Below the pieces are notes generated by a model. That model had not been told where the DNA came from. It saw only the letters and a list, made by a program, of their open reading frames with translations, and made no database searches. Shown piece after piece: positions 21,486-32,299 of a stretch of 35,868 nucleotides of DNA (positions within the stretch are counted from its first letter, which is position 1; each line of letters opens with the position of its first letter). Location of the stretch: positions 1 to 35,868 of the forward strand of contig LRSR01002482.1 in the NCBI GenBank assembly GCA_001579985.1, given 5' to 3'. Position numbers and translations under genes: made by a program. Source of the stretch: Hypsibius dujardini. Taxonomy: Eukaryota > Tardigrada > Eutardigrada > Parachela > Hypsibiidae.

Positions 21486-21850
21486 AATTGCGCCCCAAGT
21501 GAGACGGAGGTTCGTCTAAGGTCCTTACAGGTCGGAACCGGGACCCTTCATGATAGGGCCAGGGGGTGGGCAAACGAGAAGAATCAATGTTTTTCAAAAT
21601 TGAAATCAAAATTTGGCCTATTGTTCCTGATCGTTGTAAACTTGTGGGAGTCTGGGGCTCAGATTTCCAATGCCCCCTAAATTTCAACACATTTTGGAAA
21701 ATTCAGTTCTTTGTTAAATTTGAGATTTGTTATGGTCCAATATCAGCCCCCGTATTGACGAATTCAAATGGAAGGTCAAAACGAAACAAAAGCATTCTGC
21801 CCGTTAGCCTACCCCTAGCCCTGACCATGAGGGCAGGTGCACGTGGAGGT
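21480..21850 (+). repeat. Inverted-repeat-ended copy of the GTCAGGGGGTGG family
   Basis: About 45-base imperfect inverted repeats (left around 21545-21590 with TAGGGCCAGGGGGTGGGC; right around 21795-21840, reverse strand GTCAGGGCTAGGGGTAGGC) enclose about 210 bases. The ends resemble the dispersed repeat copies at 12203, 14893 and 19878, suggesting that family is a MITE. Boundaries are approximate. Confidence 0.5.
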
Positions 21851-23588
21851 TTAAAAAGCAAAAAAAATAGCGCTAACGGTCTAACAAAATTGATACCCGG
21901 CCGTCACCCATGGGCCTATGTTAGGATTGGGTTGACACTATTGGCCCGTTAACGCGTTCGTTTTTAAGGATCCTAAACGAGACTGCTCTGAGATGACGAT
22001 AAACCAGGTCCAATTTTTAGGGCGATCTGCCAATATTGATTGGCGAACAATTTGCAACAAATATCCGAAATGTGACCCCTGACTGACTATGGGGAGACTT
22101 ATGAAAGTACAGTGAAATTGAAAGGTCGGATACATGAAATCATTGGGGTGAGGAATGAAATTTGCCTATATTTTTAAAGTTTCGTTTGGAATACTCTTAA
22201 CAGGCAATAAAAAAAGTTAAATTCAAATCCACCTCCTTACTAATTCACCTGCAGGCATTATCTGTCGTTTCTTGCTTGGCAGTGGGTAATTGTCAAGCAT
22301 TCTGAACCTTGACAGTCTGCTGAACGTGTGTTCAATTACATCAACATTTACGATAGGGAATAGATGAGAAAGGATTTCCATTTAAAGGATAAAACACTGG
22401 CATTGTACCCAAATAATTAAGGACCCACCATTCGATGAAATCCAGAAAATTCCTAAAAAATGGATGGCTGGTGATATATATGGAAAGGGTTTAGAATACA
22501 AATATCGTCAGCACAACAAACACGGGTATTCCGAACGCACAGCGGCAAACGTAAAGACAAAACCGAGACGCCAATAGCATGAAAGCACTTTTTTGACGCT
22601 AAATGAGAGAAAAGAAGTAGATACAATTGCCCGTGTAGAAATCCGCGTTCGTTTCGTTGCCTCTTTTGGTCGTCATGATTAGGTCCGCAGTGAGGTCGAA
22701 GGTTTCAAAGCTGTCATTTCTCTCTTTCTGTGTAATCTGACCTCTGTCAAAAAAGACCAGATCCGTTTACATTTCTGATTTAAGGTACAGCTTCAGATAG
22801 TCCACACTATAATGAAGGTACGACTGAACCGAAAGCTCCGTTCTGCAGTCTGTACCTCCTTATGTACCAGGTAAGAGCCCCGAAGACGGCCGGTGCCCGT
22901 TAGGATACTTATTATGTTATGTTATGTTTTTTAAAAAACGAACATAACTATAACTAGCGATTAATTTATTTTGTATGAAAATATGGTTTAAAAGCAAACA
23001 GAGAGATTAGTCAAGTAATTTGTTTTTTATCAGCTAAAACTTAATTACTAATGATTTTTAGTTTTGTGTGTTTTTGGAACTAAAACTTTCAATCTACACT
23101 TGACAGTCATTCAGTTTCATTCAAAAACTCCCAAACTAATTAAAAATTTGTTATCTTTACCACTTGAACTTTTGGTACAGTAATCAACACTTTTATTTGG
23201 GTATTTTTTAGTCAGCCAGAACAATTTGTAGCAAGAAATTACTAAATGCGATAGTTTCTTTTCGATTCAGTTCAGTTTTGTCATTCATACTCAGTCAACC
23301 CCAAGTTGTCATGGGGCTTCGGAAAAAAATTATGCCGATACTTTATAGAAAAGGTTGTCACCAATCTCTGGCTTAAAAGGGTTGTGAATATAAGATTTGA
23401 TAATTAAAAAGGTTGTGCCGGGTTGTGAACATTGTCTTCGCCAATCAAATTTAGTTATTTTGCAAACTATCTGCGTCTTATACGAATAATTAATAAGAAA
23501 ATATTTTAACTAAATTTTAAACTGCATCTGCATTGTAGATAATTGCCCACTCAATCCGTAAGAAAATAAAGACAAGCGGATCATATAC
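21851..23588. other. Non-coding repeat-rich region
   Basis: No intact gene recognised. A minus-strand stretch near 22520-22740 reads protein-like for short distances (hydrophobic block before a stop at about 22500), but I could not place it in a family. It could be a decayed exon of the ANF-receptor gene to its right. One copy of a dispersed repeat occupies 22987-23430. Confidence 0.45.
22987..23430 (+). repeat. Dispersed repeat, copy A
   Basis: Shares ordered blocks with 28700-29115: TTAAAAGCAAACAGAGAGAT, ATTACTAATGAT, an ACTTTTGGTACAGTA block, GCAAGAAATTACTAAATG, AAGTTGTCATGGGG and GGTTGTG. Diverged direct copy, about 430 bp. Confidence 0.65.
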
Positions 23589-24308
23589 TTGGAAAGCTCC
23601 CCTTGTCCAGTTGAGCTGATTCACGTCGAACTGGGTGGTGCGTAGGCCGTCTGCGTCCAAAGTAAGGTTTCCGACTGCTGTGCTGAACGAATGGTTTCTC
23701 AAACGATCGGCGAGCATTTTGGAGTTCGGGTTCCTTTTCGCTTGCAAAAAAACCGGCCACAATCTATTTATTATGAAGGCAGACGATTTGGCATTAGCGC
23801 AGCACAACTGCAACTGGCAATTAATTGCTCCATGTGAAAACTGCAGTAGACCGACCACCTTACTTCTCCTAGTATTTTCAGAGTAACGTAGCTCGTGAGG
23901 ACATTCGGACCCGGCTAGAAGGAAAAAATTCCGCATTTTCGTTGGAGGATCAATCGATTCGATAGATGATTGCACTGTTACAGCTACACGCTAGAGGAAT
24001 TATACATACGAAAGCGTTTTTTGGGTACGAGTAGTTGTAGTCCCGTTTGGAGCGGTCAATTAGCTGTTGGAAAACCCATTGTCGTACCTTCCTTGTAGTC
24101 CGACTGACTGTTGGACTTGGGGCCAGCACAAACAGGGCTCAATAGGCCAATCGAGCATCCTAAAACGTACATTACGCTCTGTTCTTCCCAGTTTTATTGG
24201 GAAATTCCCTGTGCGGGCTCTCACTTCTTCGTGTTCGTCGTGATTTTTCCAGGTCACGTTCCCGAAAATTGCCGTTGGATACTCCGCAATGTCCACGTAA
24301 AGATAGAC
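23589..24308 (-). pseudogene. ANF-receptor ligand-binding domain fragment (receptor guanylyl cyclase/NPR type), disrupted
   Basis: Three exon-like blocks. 24225-24308: VYLYVDIAEYPTAIFGNVTW then KNHDEHEE. 24010-24159: DARLAY, stop, ALFVLAPSPT, then WVFQQLIDRSKRDYNYSYP and KNAF. 23589-23740: KRNPNSKMLADRLRNHSFST, AVGNLTLDADGLRTTQFDVN, ending GAFQ. Order and spacing match the membrane-distal ANF-receptor domain of natriuretic-peptide receptors and receptor guanylyl cyclases. The second block has an in-frame TGA at 24139-24141 where a residue such as Arg is expected between AY and AL. The exon that should carry the FHDG-type helix is absent, and direct splicing of blocks two and three is out of phase. 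I see no transmembrane, kinase-homology or cyclase exons. Best read as a decayed or fragmentary receptor gene; a missing-exon assembly error is the alternative. Confidence 0.65.
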
Positions 24309-24561
24309 CTATTTTACGCACCAAAAATGGAAGTGGTATTGTTGCAACTATACAGCATAATAAACAATTGGAGTAGCTATTTTACCCACTCCCTTTGGGG
24401 CCAAATAGAACCCCGACTAGTTTACCTCTCCCTGAATACGTCGATAGTGGCCCAATAGGGCCCCTGCTATTTTATCCCTCCCATGCTGTCCGTTCATTGT
24501 CCGTCCGTCCGACCGGACAGACGGACTCTGAAACGGACAAGCAAACGGACAAGGTGAAACG

Positions 24562-24583
24562 GAAGGTGCCCAAAAGCACCTTC
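24562..24583. other. Perfect short hairpin
   Basis: GAAGGTGC and GCACCTTC form an 8-bp perfect stem around a 6-base loop, beside a GTCCGTCCGTCC/GGACAGACGGAC-type palindromic patch (about 24500-24530). Function unknown; possibly a repeat end. Confidence 0.5.
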
Positions 24584-26534
24584 AACCCGTTCCAGTGTTT
24601 GAGAGACGGATTATTAATTTATTTTGTAAAACTATATTACACAAAACAAGTGCAAGTGCAAGGCACAAGTTATTTTTCGTCCACGCAGTCAATTTTCTCA
24701 AAATTCGACTCTGACATGGAGAATTGCTGGGCATCCTCACAGATATTTCTCAGTACAAGAACGGATCTCCGCAGGGCGTTAATTAATATTCCTCAAATAA
24801 GACCCATAAAACCCGCAGTTCCGCCCCTGAGTGCGGAAAATTATTTTAGATGTAATAACATCCCCTAAATTAAGCGTTACCCGAGGAGCGTGCAAATCAC
24901 AGTTATGTCGAAATATTGAAATTTAAAGGTCAAGGAAAATTGTTGCGCATACTCTTCGTACATCCCCTTTGGGAGCTAACAAAACCGGAATTTATTGAAC
25001 CGCCAATTTTTAATTTAATAAGCTGGAGAGTCACGCGAGGTGTCATTAGTTATTAATTCACAAAATTGAAAGGCTGTGCAGATACTTTTAATTTATATCT
25101 AAATAACACCACGGAGCCGCAACCGTCTACTTTACACACTGTCGTCAAAGCAAAATCCCTAATTATATTCTTGACTTGCGATAGAAAAGGTCATACTCCC
25201 CTCGAAATTTTCTTTTTAAGTGAAGCATCATATTCACGCTAATGAATGCGTCAGTGATCACTATCTTTCGTTTCAGGTCCTTGTAAAATTTTGTTCCTAT
25301 TATTTCTGATCTTAACGCTGACATGTGCAGCTATAATTAACGCAATTATTATAGCAATTATTATAGCGATTATAAATAATTAATTACTCTTACCTGTTGA
25401 ATAAGGGGATTTATGTTAGCCTTACACAGAAGTAGTTGCCCGTAAAATAATTCTTAATATTTGATGGACCACTGCGATATAAATAGAGGACCTAAAAGAA
25501 GCACGAAGCACGCCAAGATGAGTATCCCAAAAGGTTGTCAAACAGATTGACCAGCTTTGATTTCTGTGTCCGCTTCGGTGCCGGGAAAAGAGAACTTTCT
25601 CGATTGAACGGAATGCCGATGTAGTGTTTCGGAACGTTAAACTGATTGTGAAACCCGTCAGGGGTTGACTAGGTTCAGTCTGCACCGCCTCAGTCACTGT
25701 CTGCTTGCTACTGTACAGTTGCTGTCTGAAATTATATTCAGTCTTTTGAAAAAAGAAGAGTAGACAAGATCAATCAGAAATAGCTGTGTGTTGTTTCGGT
25801 TGTCGGTTATTAATCAAGCAAGCCGGAAATGCGCCGATTAATTATTAATTTGAGCGCGTGAACCGCCACGCCAACAGATTGCCGCATCCGATTCGGTTGT
25901 GAAGCCGGCTTCTTATGATGTCTGTTAAAAGTGTCTTGTTTGGTGGAACGTGGCTTTGAAAAGAACTTGCTTTATTAAGCACAAAAGGAGTACAGAATAA
26001 TAAGCAGCGCGTATATACTGATAGATTGGTTGTGGCTGCAGCCGTTTGAGTAGCTCCGTTCATGGATGACCATCGCGTCGCAAGGGGAAATCGAAATGGC
26101 GGCTTTAGTGCGTGACAGCGTCAAGTCAGCGGGACGTTCGAGGGAAATTCACGTTGAATCGTCTATTTCCGAATATGGTTTATGAGAACCATTCGAATCA
26201 ATTGTGTTGCTGCACAGCCCAGGCCCAAATTTGCCATATTAAAACACTCAACAGTCGTTTCGATCCGAACAATGCTCAACGGGGTCGTAAATGTAGCTCG
26301 GCGCTGCTTGGTCGACAGTACAGCTCACCCCAGTTCTGGCTCTGTTCTTTTCAGTTTTCCATGTATCAGTTCCCTTTGGTGTGCTCTGACAGTGGTGTGT
26401 TAACCAGTACAAGGGGGAGGACGGTTGAACCCCTTTCGCTAGGACAAAAATATCTTGCTTCTCCCCCTTTTGACCGACTCTGGCAACACCACTCCCATGA
26501 ACCATAGTAACGTCAACAGAACCGAACTGACTGT

Positions 26535-26539
26535 TTGCC

Positions 26540-26590
<51 letters not shown>

Positions 26591-26620
26591 GCTTGCCTGC
26601 CTGCCTGCCTGCCTGTTTGA
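26535..26620. repeat. CTGT microsatellite
   Basis: Pure CTGT run of about 12 units (26541-26590) followed by CTGC units, mirroring the array at 20641-20772 in both purity and order. Confidence 0.9.
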
Positions 26621-26792
26621 TTGTATCTTTTTCGTTTTAGCTTGCCAGGTTGTCTACAGCGCTACGTGTCTGTCTGTTTGTTCAAAAAAAGCTAAATTCA
26701 CTTTGAAATATTGGAGATATTGCCTCTTTGTCGACAACCAACTTGATAAATAAATTGCATTCAAAATTGAACTCCATAGCTCGATTAATAGT

Positions 26793-29700
26793 CTAATCCC
26801 GCGACAATGTATGGCCAGAGACGGTCGGCATTCTCAACCCATGATGCCGTACTACTGATGCCCCCGCTCCTGCTGGGTTGGCCTCCTCCTCACCAGCGCT
26901 ACCTGATGAGAAACAGCAGGTGCGAATTCGTCGAAAGAGCTGCTTGTACGCGTCACGGAAATCCTTATTCATCACGGAGTAAATCACCTACAATCCGGAG
27001 AAACCTTTACAGGGTGATTCACTACCACATGGACACTTTAATAAAATCACCAAAAATATGGTTTTCATTATTTTGGTCAAATTTTTTCAGATTATATGAA
27101 GCCTAACTGTTTTGCGTTTAAATACCTGACTGGGATATTTCCATTTTTATTCTGTAAGGCAGGGGCACTGACTACAAAAACTGGACGAAATTGGCTGATA
27201 GTTTTTGCCATTTTGCGCCCATGACTGAATTTAATGATACGAAAGTGAACCACCCTACTTCGAAAATTGGCTTATAGCAATTCATAGCAGAACAGATAGG
27301 CTTCACAAGGAACCTTCTGAAAAGCAAATTGGTTGGGAGACCGATTTATGAAAAATATTTTTATGAAAAAAATGGCGCCAAAAGTTTGTTCTTGACGTAT
27401 TTTGAAAACTTTCAGATCAAAAACATGTTGGTTCATGTTCGTTCGTTCCCGTTTCTAGTTTTTCAGTGCAAATATCTATAAAATAAGCCTATTTGTTGCC
27501 TGAGTTGAGAATCTAGAGTTGAACAATACTAAGATACAGCATGTGAAAAACCTTCCCTAATATCGGATGGACAAGTTATCGACAGGCCTGGTTCTCTCAA
27601 TCGGTCAATTTAGGCTCTGAAGTGATACTTTTCTAATAGGCCATCGACAAACGTTCAGGAAAGTACGAAAAGTGCATAGGAAGACCAATCACAGTGACCA
27701 AGAAGAATACTTTTTTCGTCCGAGGAAAATAAAATGGTCACCTTTTTTGGGTACAGCTGCATGGAGTGGCTGACTGCTTTTTCTTCATTGTTTGAACGCT
27801 AACTTTTCCTAAATTGATTCACCTTCGTTTAAGCTAACCAGAAGGACATGATCAGTTGCGCACAGTTCCTCTGACAACCGATCGCGCGTGTCCACGTGGT
27901 AGTGAATCACCCTGTATATATATGTCCCGCCAACTGTTACACCGATACATACAGTTACATAGTTACGTATAAGTTACTAATAAGTTACGTAAAGAATGTA
28001 TGGTATATCTTATTCACACAAAAATATTTCGAAGAACCGAGAAATGGGGAGTTTGCCTTACGGTGTTACAGCAGTCGCTCAGCCAAAAGATCAACATCAT
28101 CCCCAGAAGCACCATGGGATAGGGTGCCCGCCTGATGTCTCGTACCAGGTAGAAGAAGGACGTCAGAGGAACCCAGCAGGCCAGAAAGACCACATAGGTC
28201 ATGCCCATCATTTTCGCGACCTGAAATATTGTAACTTTGCTATTAGTTCGTTTATTAAAATTAGAAACATTAATGCAGTAACACAAGGAATTGTAATGAA
28301 TTGCTATTATCATTTTCAAGTGAATCAAAATTCACGAAAGTTTTAAGCTCAACCTTCGGAAATACTGAAGTACTTTCCATCGTGTAATCCATTCTTATTC
28401 TTTTATACACTGTATCCTGTGATTTTCACTGAACTAATACCCCCGTGAAAATGGGTAATTTTCTATGGGTGAGGCCGTGAGGACTATGCTCAAAACCCGC
28501 CATAACCTTTTGCTATGCTTACAGCCCCACGATCTTTTTGCGTATCAATTGCTATACCACGATCTTTTCTATGGACACAATTATTTCCCGAAAATAGCCA
28601 AACAGTTTAACCTTAAAATAATAATTTTTTTCATAAAATTCAAATTCAGAACTAGCAAGTAGTATATGTTGTTTGAATGCACGGTTTCTTTAGAGAACTG
28701 TTAAAAGCCAACAGCGAGATTAGTCAACTAAATTTTTTAATCAAATTTAATCAATTACTAATGATTCTTAGTTTAGTTTCTTTTTGTAACTCAAACGATT
28801 ACTTTTCAGTGCTAAATTTTAATTGACTTGGATTTTTCAATTTTTAGTTCTTGTAGTTTTTACCATTGAAACTTTTAGTACAGTAGCAGTTTAGCATTTT
28901 CTGTAAATAAAACAACTAAAGCAAAGAAATTACTAAATGTTTTAGTTTTTTAATTCGGTTGGTTTTTGCCATCCCTAGTCTGCCAACTCCAAGCTGTAAT
29001 GGGGTTTCCAAAAACAGGTTGTGTTTAGAGGAAATATTGTACCAAATCTTTGGCGAAAAATGTTGTGGGCAAAGACATTAAAATGGTTGTGTGGGTTGTG
29101 GTGTGTTAAGAACATATCCCTCACTTTTTTATAATTTAATAGGAGTTATTTCATTGACTCTGACTTATCAACTTCTTCAATCTGACTTATTATTTAAATC
29201 AAAATTATTTCCCTGTGAACTTACCTGAAGACTTCGCTCTTTCCGTTCTGAATTTCGAACCGATCGTTGGGCATTCCCCTCGATCCCGACCTGCCGGAGG
29301 CGACTGTCCGCCAGTTTGAGGTGAACAAAGATACCCAAGTAACAGCAGAAAATGACCACAGTCGGAACATAAACGGTACTGGCTGATATGATGAAGGACA
29401 GTTCACGACTGCCGAGATATCCCGCCCAACTACACTGTCCAAAGGGGCTGCCGTGGGTGAAGCGACCGTCGACTTCGGCGAGCGGTAGGGCGAACAGGAT
29501 AACCGGGAGGATCCAGCAGTAAACGGTCATCAAGATACCCGCCTTCAGACTGCTCAAAATGTGAAATTTCCGCGGTAAAACGATAGTGATGAAACGATTG
29601 ATGGCAATCATGCAGCAGTGCAGGGGCTGCAGGTAATACGTTATCATCAAGATGTACCTATAAGTATTTATTTTTAAGATTATAAATATATATACGGTAA

Positions 29701-30615
29701 GAGCAATAATAATAACATACGGTAGTGAAGTGCAGACTTGCAATATTTACTCTGCGCTTCAATATAATTACCGGTACAGCATGGTTTTCGTTAAAAATAA
29801 TTAGTTGGATTCGATAAATTTAGATACAACAAGACTAGCACATCGCAAAAGCAGAGACTCATTTCATTTCGCATTCTGACAAGGAAAGAAATTACCAGAT
29901 TTACATTAGAAGTTTCACAACTTACCTTGACTACTAAGAATATCTTAATTAAAAAAAGTTCAAAATTGGTGAAAATATCGCGATTGATCATATTCGAGTT
30001 TTAGATAAGTATTTTTAATAAGTGTTTATTAAGTTTAATAGTTTCTGATAAAAATAAATATTATTAATAACAAGAAAAGTGTTAAAATAAGCTTTAAATA
30101 AGTTTCTTGATAAGTGTTCTTAGATAAGTGGTTTTAATAAGTCTTTTTTTAGGTAAGTATATTTTAAATAAGAGCTTTTTCCTTTCAGCATAACTTTGCT
30201 CTATTTGCAGTACTTAAATCCTAATATGTCACATTAATTAACTGGACTTTAGTTAAACGTACCCAGTGGTACGGCAGTAAGTCAGTGAATTCCATGGATA
30301 AACCGGGGCCAGGACGAAGTTCAGTACTTGATGGGGATGGACAAAAAGCGTGCCAATAAGATCGGCCACAGTCAAACTGGCGATTAAAACTTGAATGCCA
30401 GACTTCCACCAACGAGAGCGAACGATTACAGCCATTGTAAGGATATTGCCTACTGCCCCAACGTAGAGCACTGGCAGAGCTAATCCAATCCATATACGGA
30501 GTTCCGTTTGGTAGACCACACCAAGGGCGTACCTTGAAGAGGTCGTGGTATTGGAAGGAACAGACGAGCTAGTTTCGTTATACCCAGCGGAGAAGTTGAG
30601 AATGGTTAACGCCAT
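26793..30615 (-). CDS. Rhodopsin-class (family A) G-protein-coupled receptor, orphan
   Basis: Four exons, complement(join(26793..26987,28062..28220,29225..29657,30263..30615)), with matching phases give about 379 aa. N-glycosylation sites lie in the first 25 residues (NFS, NETS, NTTT). TM1 has GN (N57), TM2 has LTVAD (D85), TM3 starts at C114 and ends NRF (138-140) in place of DRY. TM4 contains YCWILP, TM5 follows GQCSW, TM6 is FLACWVPL, and TM7 ends NTVIY in place of NPxxY, followed by SVMNKDFRDAYKQLF (helix 8). NRF/NRY in TM3 together with the GRF-x-C loop recalls the Moody/Tre1 (GPR84-related) receptors of invertebrates, but that is tentative and the ligand is unknown. The NTVIY motif is created by splicing of exons 3 and 4. 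The ATG at 30615 is the first in frame. Introns contain a TA-flanked transposon, a dispersed repeat and ATAAGT-type repeats. Confidence 0.9.
27008..27916. mobile_element. TA-flanked inverted-repeat transposon (Tc1/mariner-like, non-autonomous) in a GPCR intron
   Basis: Bases 27010 onward read CAGGGTGATTCACTACCACA, and the right end (to 27914) is its near-perfect inverted copy, CAGGGTGATTCACTACCACG on the reverse strand, for about 26 bases. TA dinucleotides flank both ends (27008-27009 and 27915-27916), as expected for TA-targeting elements. The 905-bp body has no open frame long enough for a transposase. It lies entirely in the last intron of the GPCR, with its left end about 20 bases from the exon 4 acceptor. 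Confidence 0.85.
28700..29115 (+). repeat. Dispersed repeat, copy B
   Basis: Diverged direct copy of 22987-23430, sitting in intron 2 of the GPCR. It includes TTTTTGCCATCCCTAGT near 28964-28979, resembling the terminal repeat of the hAT-like MITE in PRIMPOL intron 2. Confidence 0.65.
30004..30175. repeat. Degenerate ATAAGT-type repeat in GPCR intron 1
   Basis: At least ten ATAAGT or TTAATAAGT-like units in about 170 bases, an AT-rich degenerate minisatellite. Confidence 0.55.
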
Positions 30616-31766
30616 TTCTGCTTTGATGATGTGGAAGAAATTGTCGAGCACACAGAAAGAGGGCTATATATATATAAAGAATCAAGTTTATATAAAATAC
30701 ATATATATTCTATTTTGAATATGTATTTTATCGCATATCATTATTATTATTATTATTATATTCTATATATATATATAAGAACCAACTATGTATATAGACA
30801 AAGAAGCACTTTTTAATCGCGGTAATAATTAACCACGGCAATGAACGGTTAACGTTGACGACCTACTGTACTCGTACAGACTCTGGAATTTTCTGCTGCT
30901 GAAAATAATAGCACAAAATAAGTAAAAAATATGTTCCAGCGGAAGAGCGACGAGAGTAATTAGTCCTTCCAATGAACTCACCGTTTCCGTGCAAAGCAAC
31001 GCGAAAGTATTGGGGATGTAATATTTTTTGCTGTTGACTTGAATATCTTCAATTGGGAATTGAGGGTTATTAAGTACTCCCGCCGTCGAATGTAATTACG
31101 CAAATTGCTGATAACCCCCAGGGCCACTGTACTGTAGGGTCATCGTTGAGTTAATAGCATCGGCTTCCTAGGGGGTGAAATATAATGATTTGACTGATGT
31201 GCTATATACGTATTGGTGCGATTTAAAGGTCAATCTCGAAGAAAAACACTACGGGGGTTCTTTAGTTGCTTTCGGCTGGGAGTGCTTGACGCATTGCGCA
31301 TATGACACTACTTCCAATAATGAAATCTTGCGACGGAAGAACTGGCATCAAAGCATTATGACTGGTGTTTAGTTGGTGATGGTCCACGGACCCGAAACCG
31401 ACACTCATCAGCGGTGTGTGTCAGCCAGCAAAAGGGGGGCAGCCTCCCCCCCCGTTCCCCGCCCCCAAAATAGGGAGAATTTATTTGTTTCGATAATAAG
31501 TGTCTTTTGGCAGAAATGACACCTCTTTACGTAATTTGTGCAACTACCCTAGCACAACACTACGTACGAACAGAGTACTATACAGACACATTGTGCTGAA
31601 GCGAACACGATGTCTTAACTTGCAGAACAAGAGGAACCCGTATCAGCTTTTTGCTGTTTGCTGTTATCGCGTTCGTAATGCAGATTCGCAGCTGTTTTGA
31701 GTGTTAAACACAGTACACCGCGTCACCGCCGGATGTGATATTGCTTCTCAAACATTATCTCTGGGC
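30616..31766. other. Upstream region between divergent GPCR and PLPBP genes
   Basis: Contains TA-rich microsatellites (30664-30680, 30760-30777), an ATT run (about 30738-30760) and a G7/C9 mirror-like patch near 31425-31465. The two genes point away from each other, so both promoters must lie here. No defined element is recognised and no exon is seen. Confidence 0.5.
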
Positions 31767-32248
31767 ATGTTGAAAGTTATGGCTGAGTCCTTGCCGAAAT
31801 CTCTGCAGATCGTGCGTGATCGGATGGTTGTCGCTGTTACCAGTCGCAAAACGGTGAGAAGAGTTGCAAGACGTTCCTTTTAAAACGGTCCATCACAATT
31901 CTTGCTCAAGTATTCCTCGATTGTATCCGCAAAACAGATTTCCAAAGCTCCGCTTCTCGTGGCAGTGAGCAAGACCAAGCCGGTTGAGTTAATTCTGGAG
32001 GCGTACGCGGCGGGACAACGCCATTTTGGCGAAAATTACGTGAGTACAAAATTCTACTAATATCAAATGGAAGTCGGCAAACTAAGCAATCAATCAATCA
32101 TCCCAATTGATTGGTGTGTTGCGGCGATAATGATGCTGCAAGCAATCAATCAATCGATTAATCAGAGGATTTCTTTACAGTATTTGACTTGTGCTTTGTG
32201 CCAACAACCAATCAATCAATCAATTGTCCCAATTGATTGGTGTTTGCG

Positions 32249-32299
<51 letters not shown>

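Larger units (their letters stand above)
24309..26792. other. Region without a recognised gene
   Basis: Repeat-rich DNA with a perfect 8-bp stem hairpin at 24562-24583, AT-rich tandem motifs near 25320-25385 and a CTGT microsatellite at 26535-26620. The minus-strand open frame at 25422-25697 and the plus-strand frame at 26112-26507 have no recognisable motif. Further exons of the ANF-receptor fragment could lie at the left side, but I could not support any. Confidence 0.5.

Noticed and set aside
22500-22740. Minus-strand peptides with N-glycosylation-like sites and a hydrophobic block
   Set aside because: Short, split by a stop, and not matched to the expected transmembrane part of the nearby ANF-receptor fragment.
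24395-24490. Repeated GGCCCAATAGGGCCCC-like blocks
   Set aside because: Too short and diverged to define a repeat or site with confidence.
25422-25697. 91-codon minus-strand frame and an overlapping frame with an acceptor-like TTCTTTTAG
   Set aside because: Protein-like in patches but no family recognised and neighbouring exons are missing; could be a decayed exon but is unsupported.
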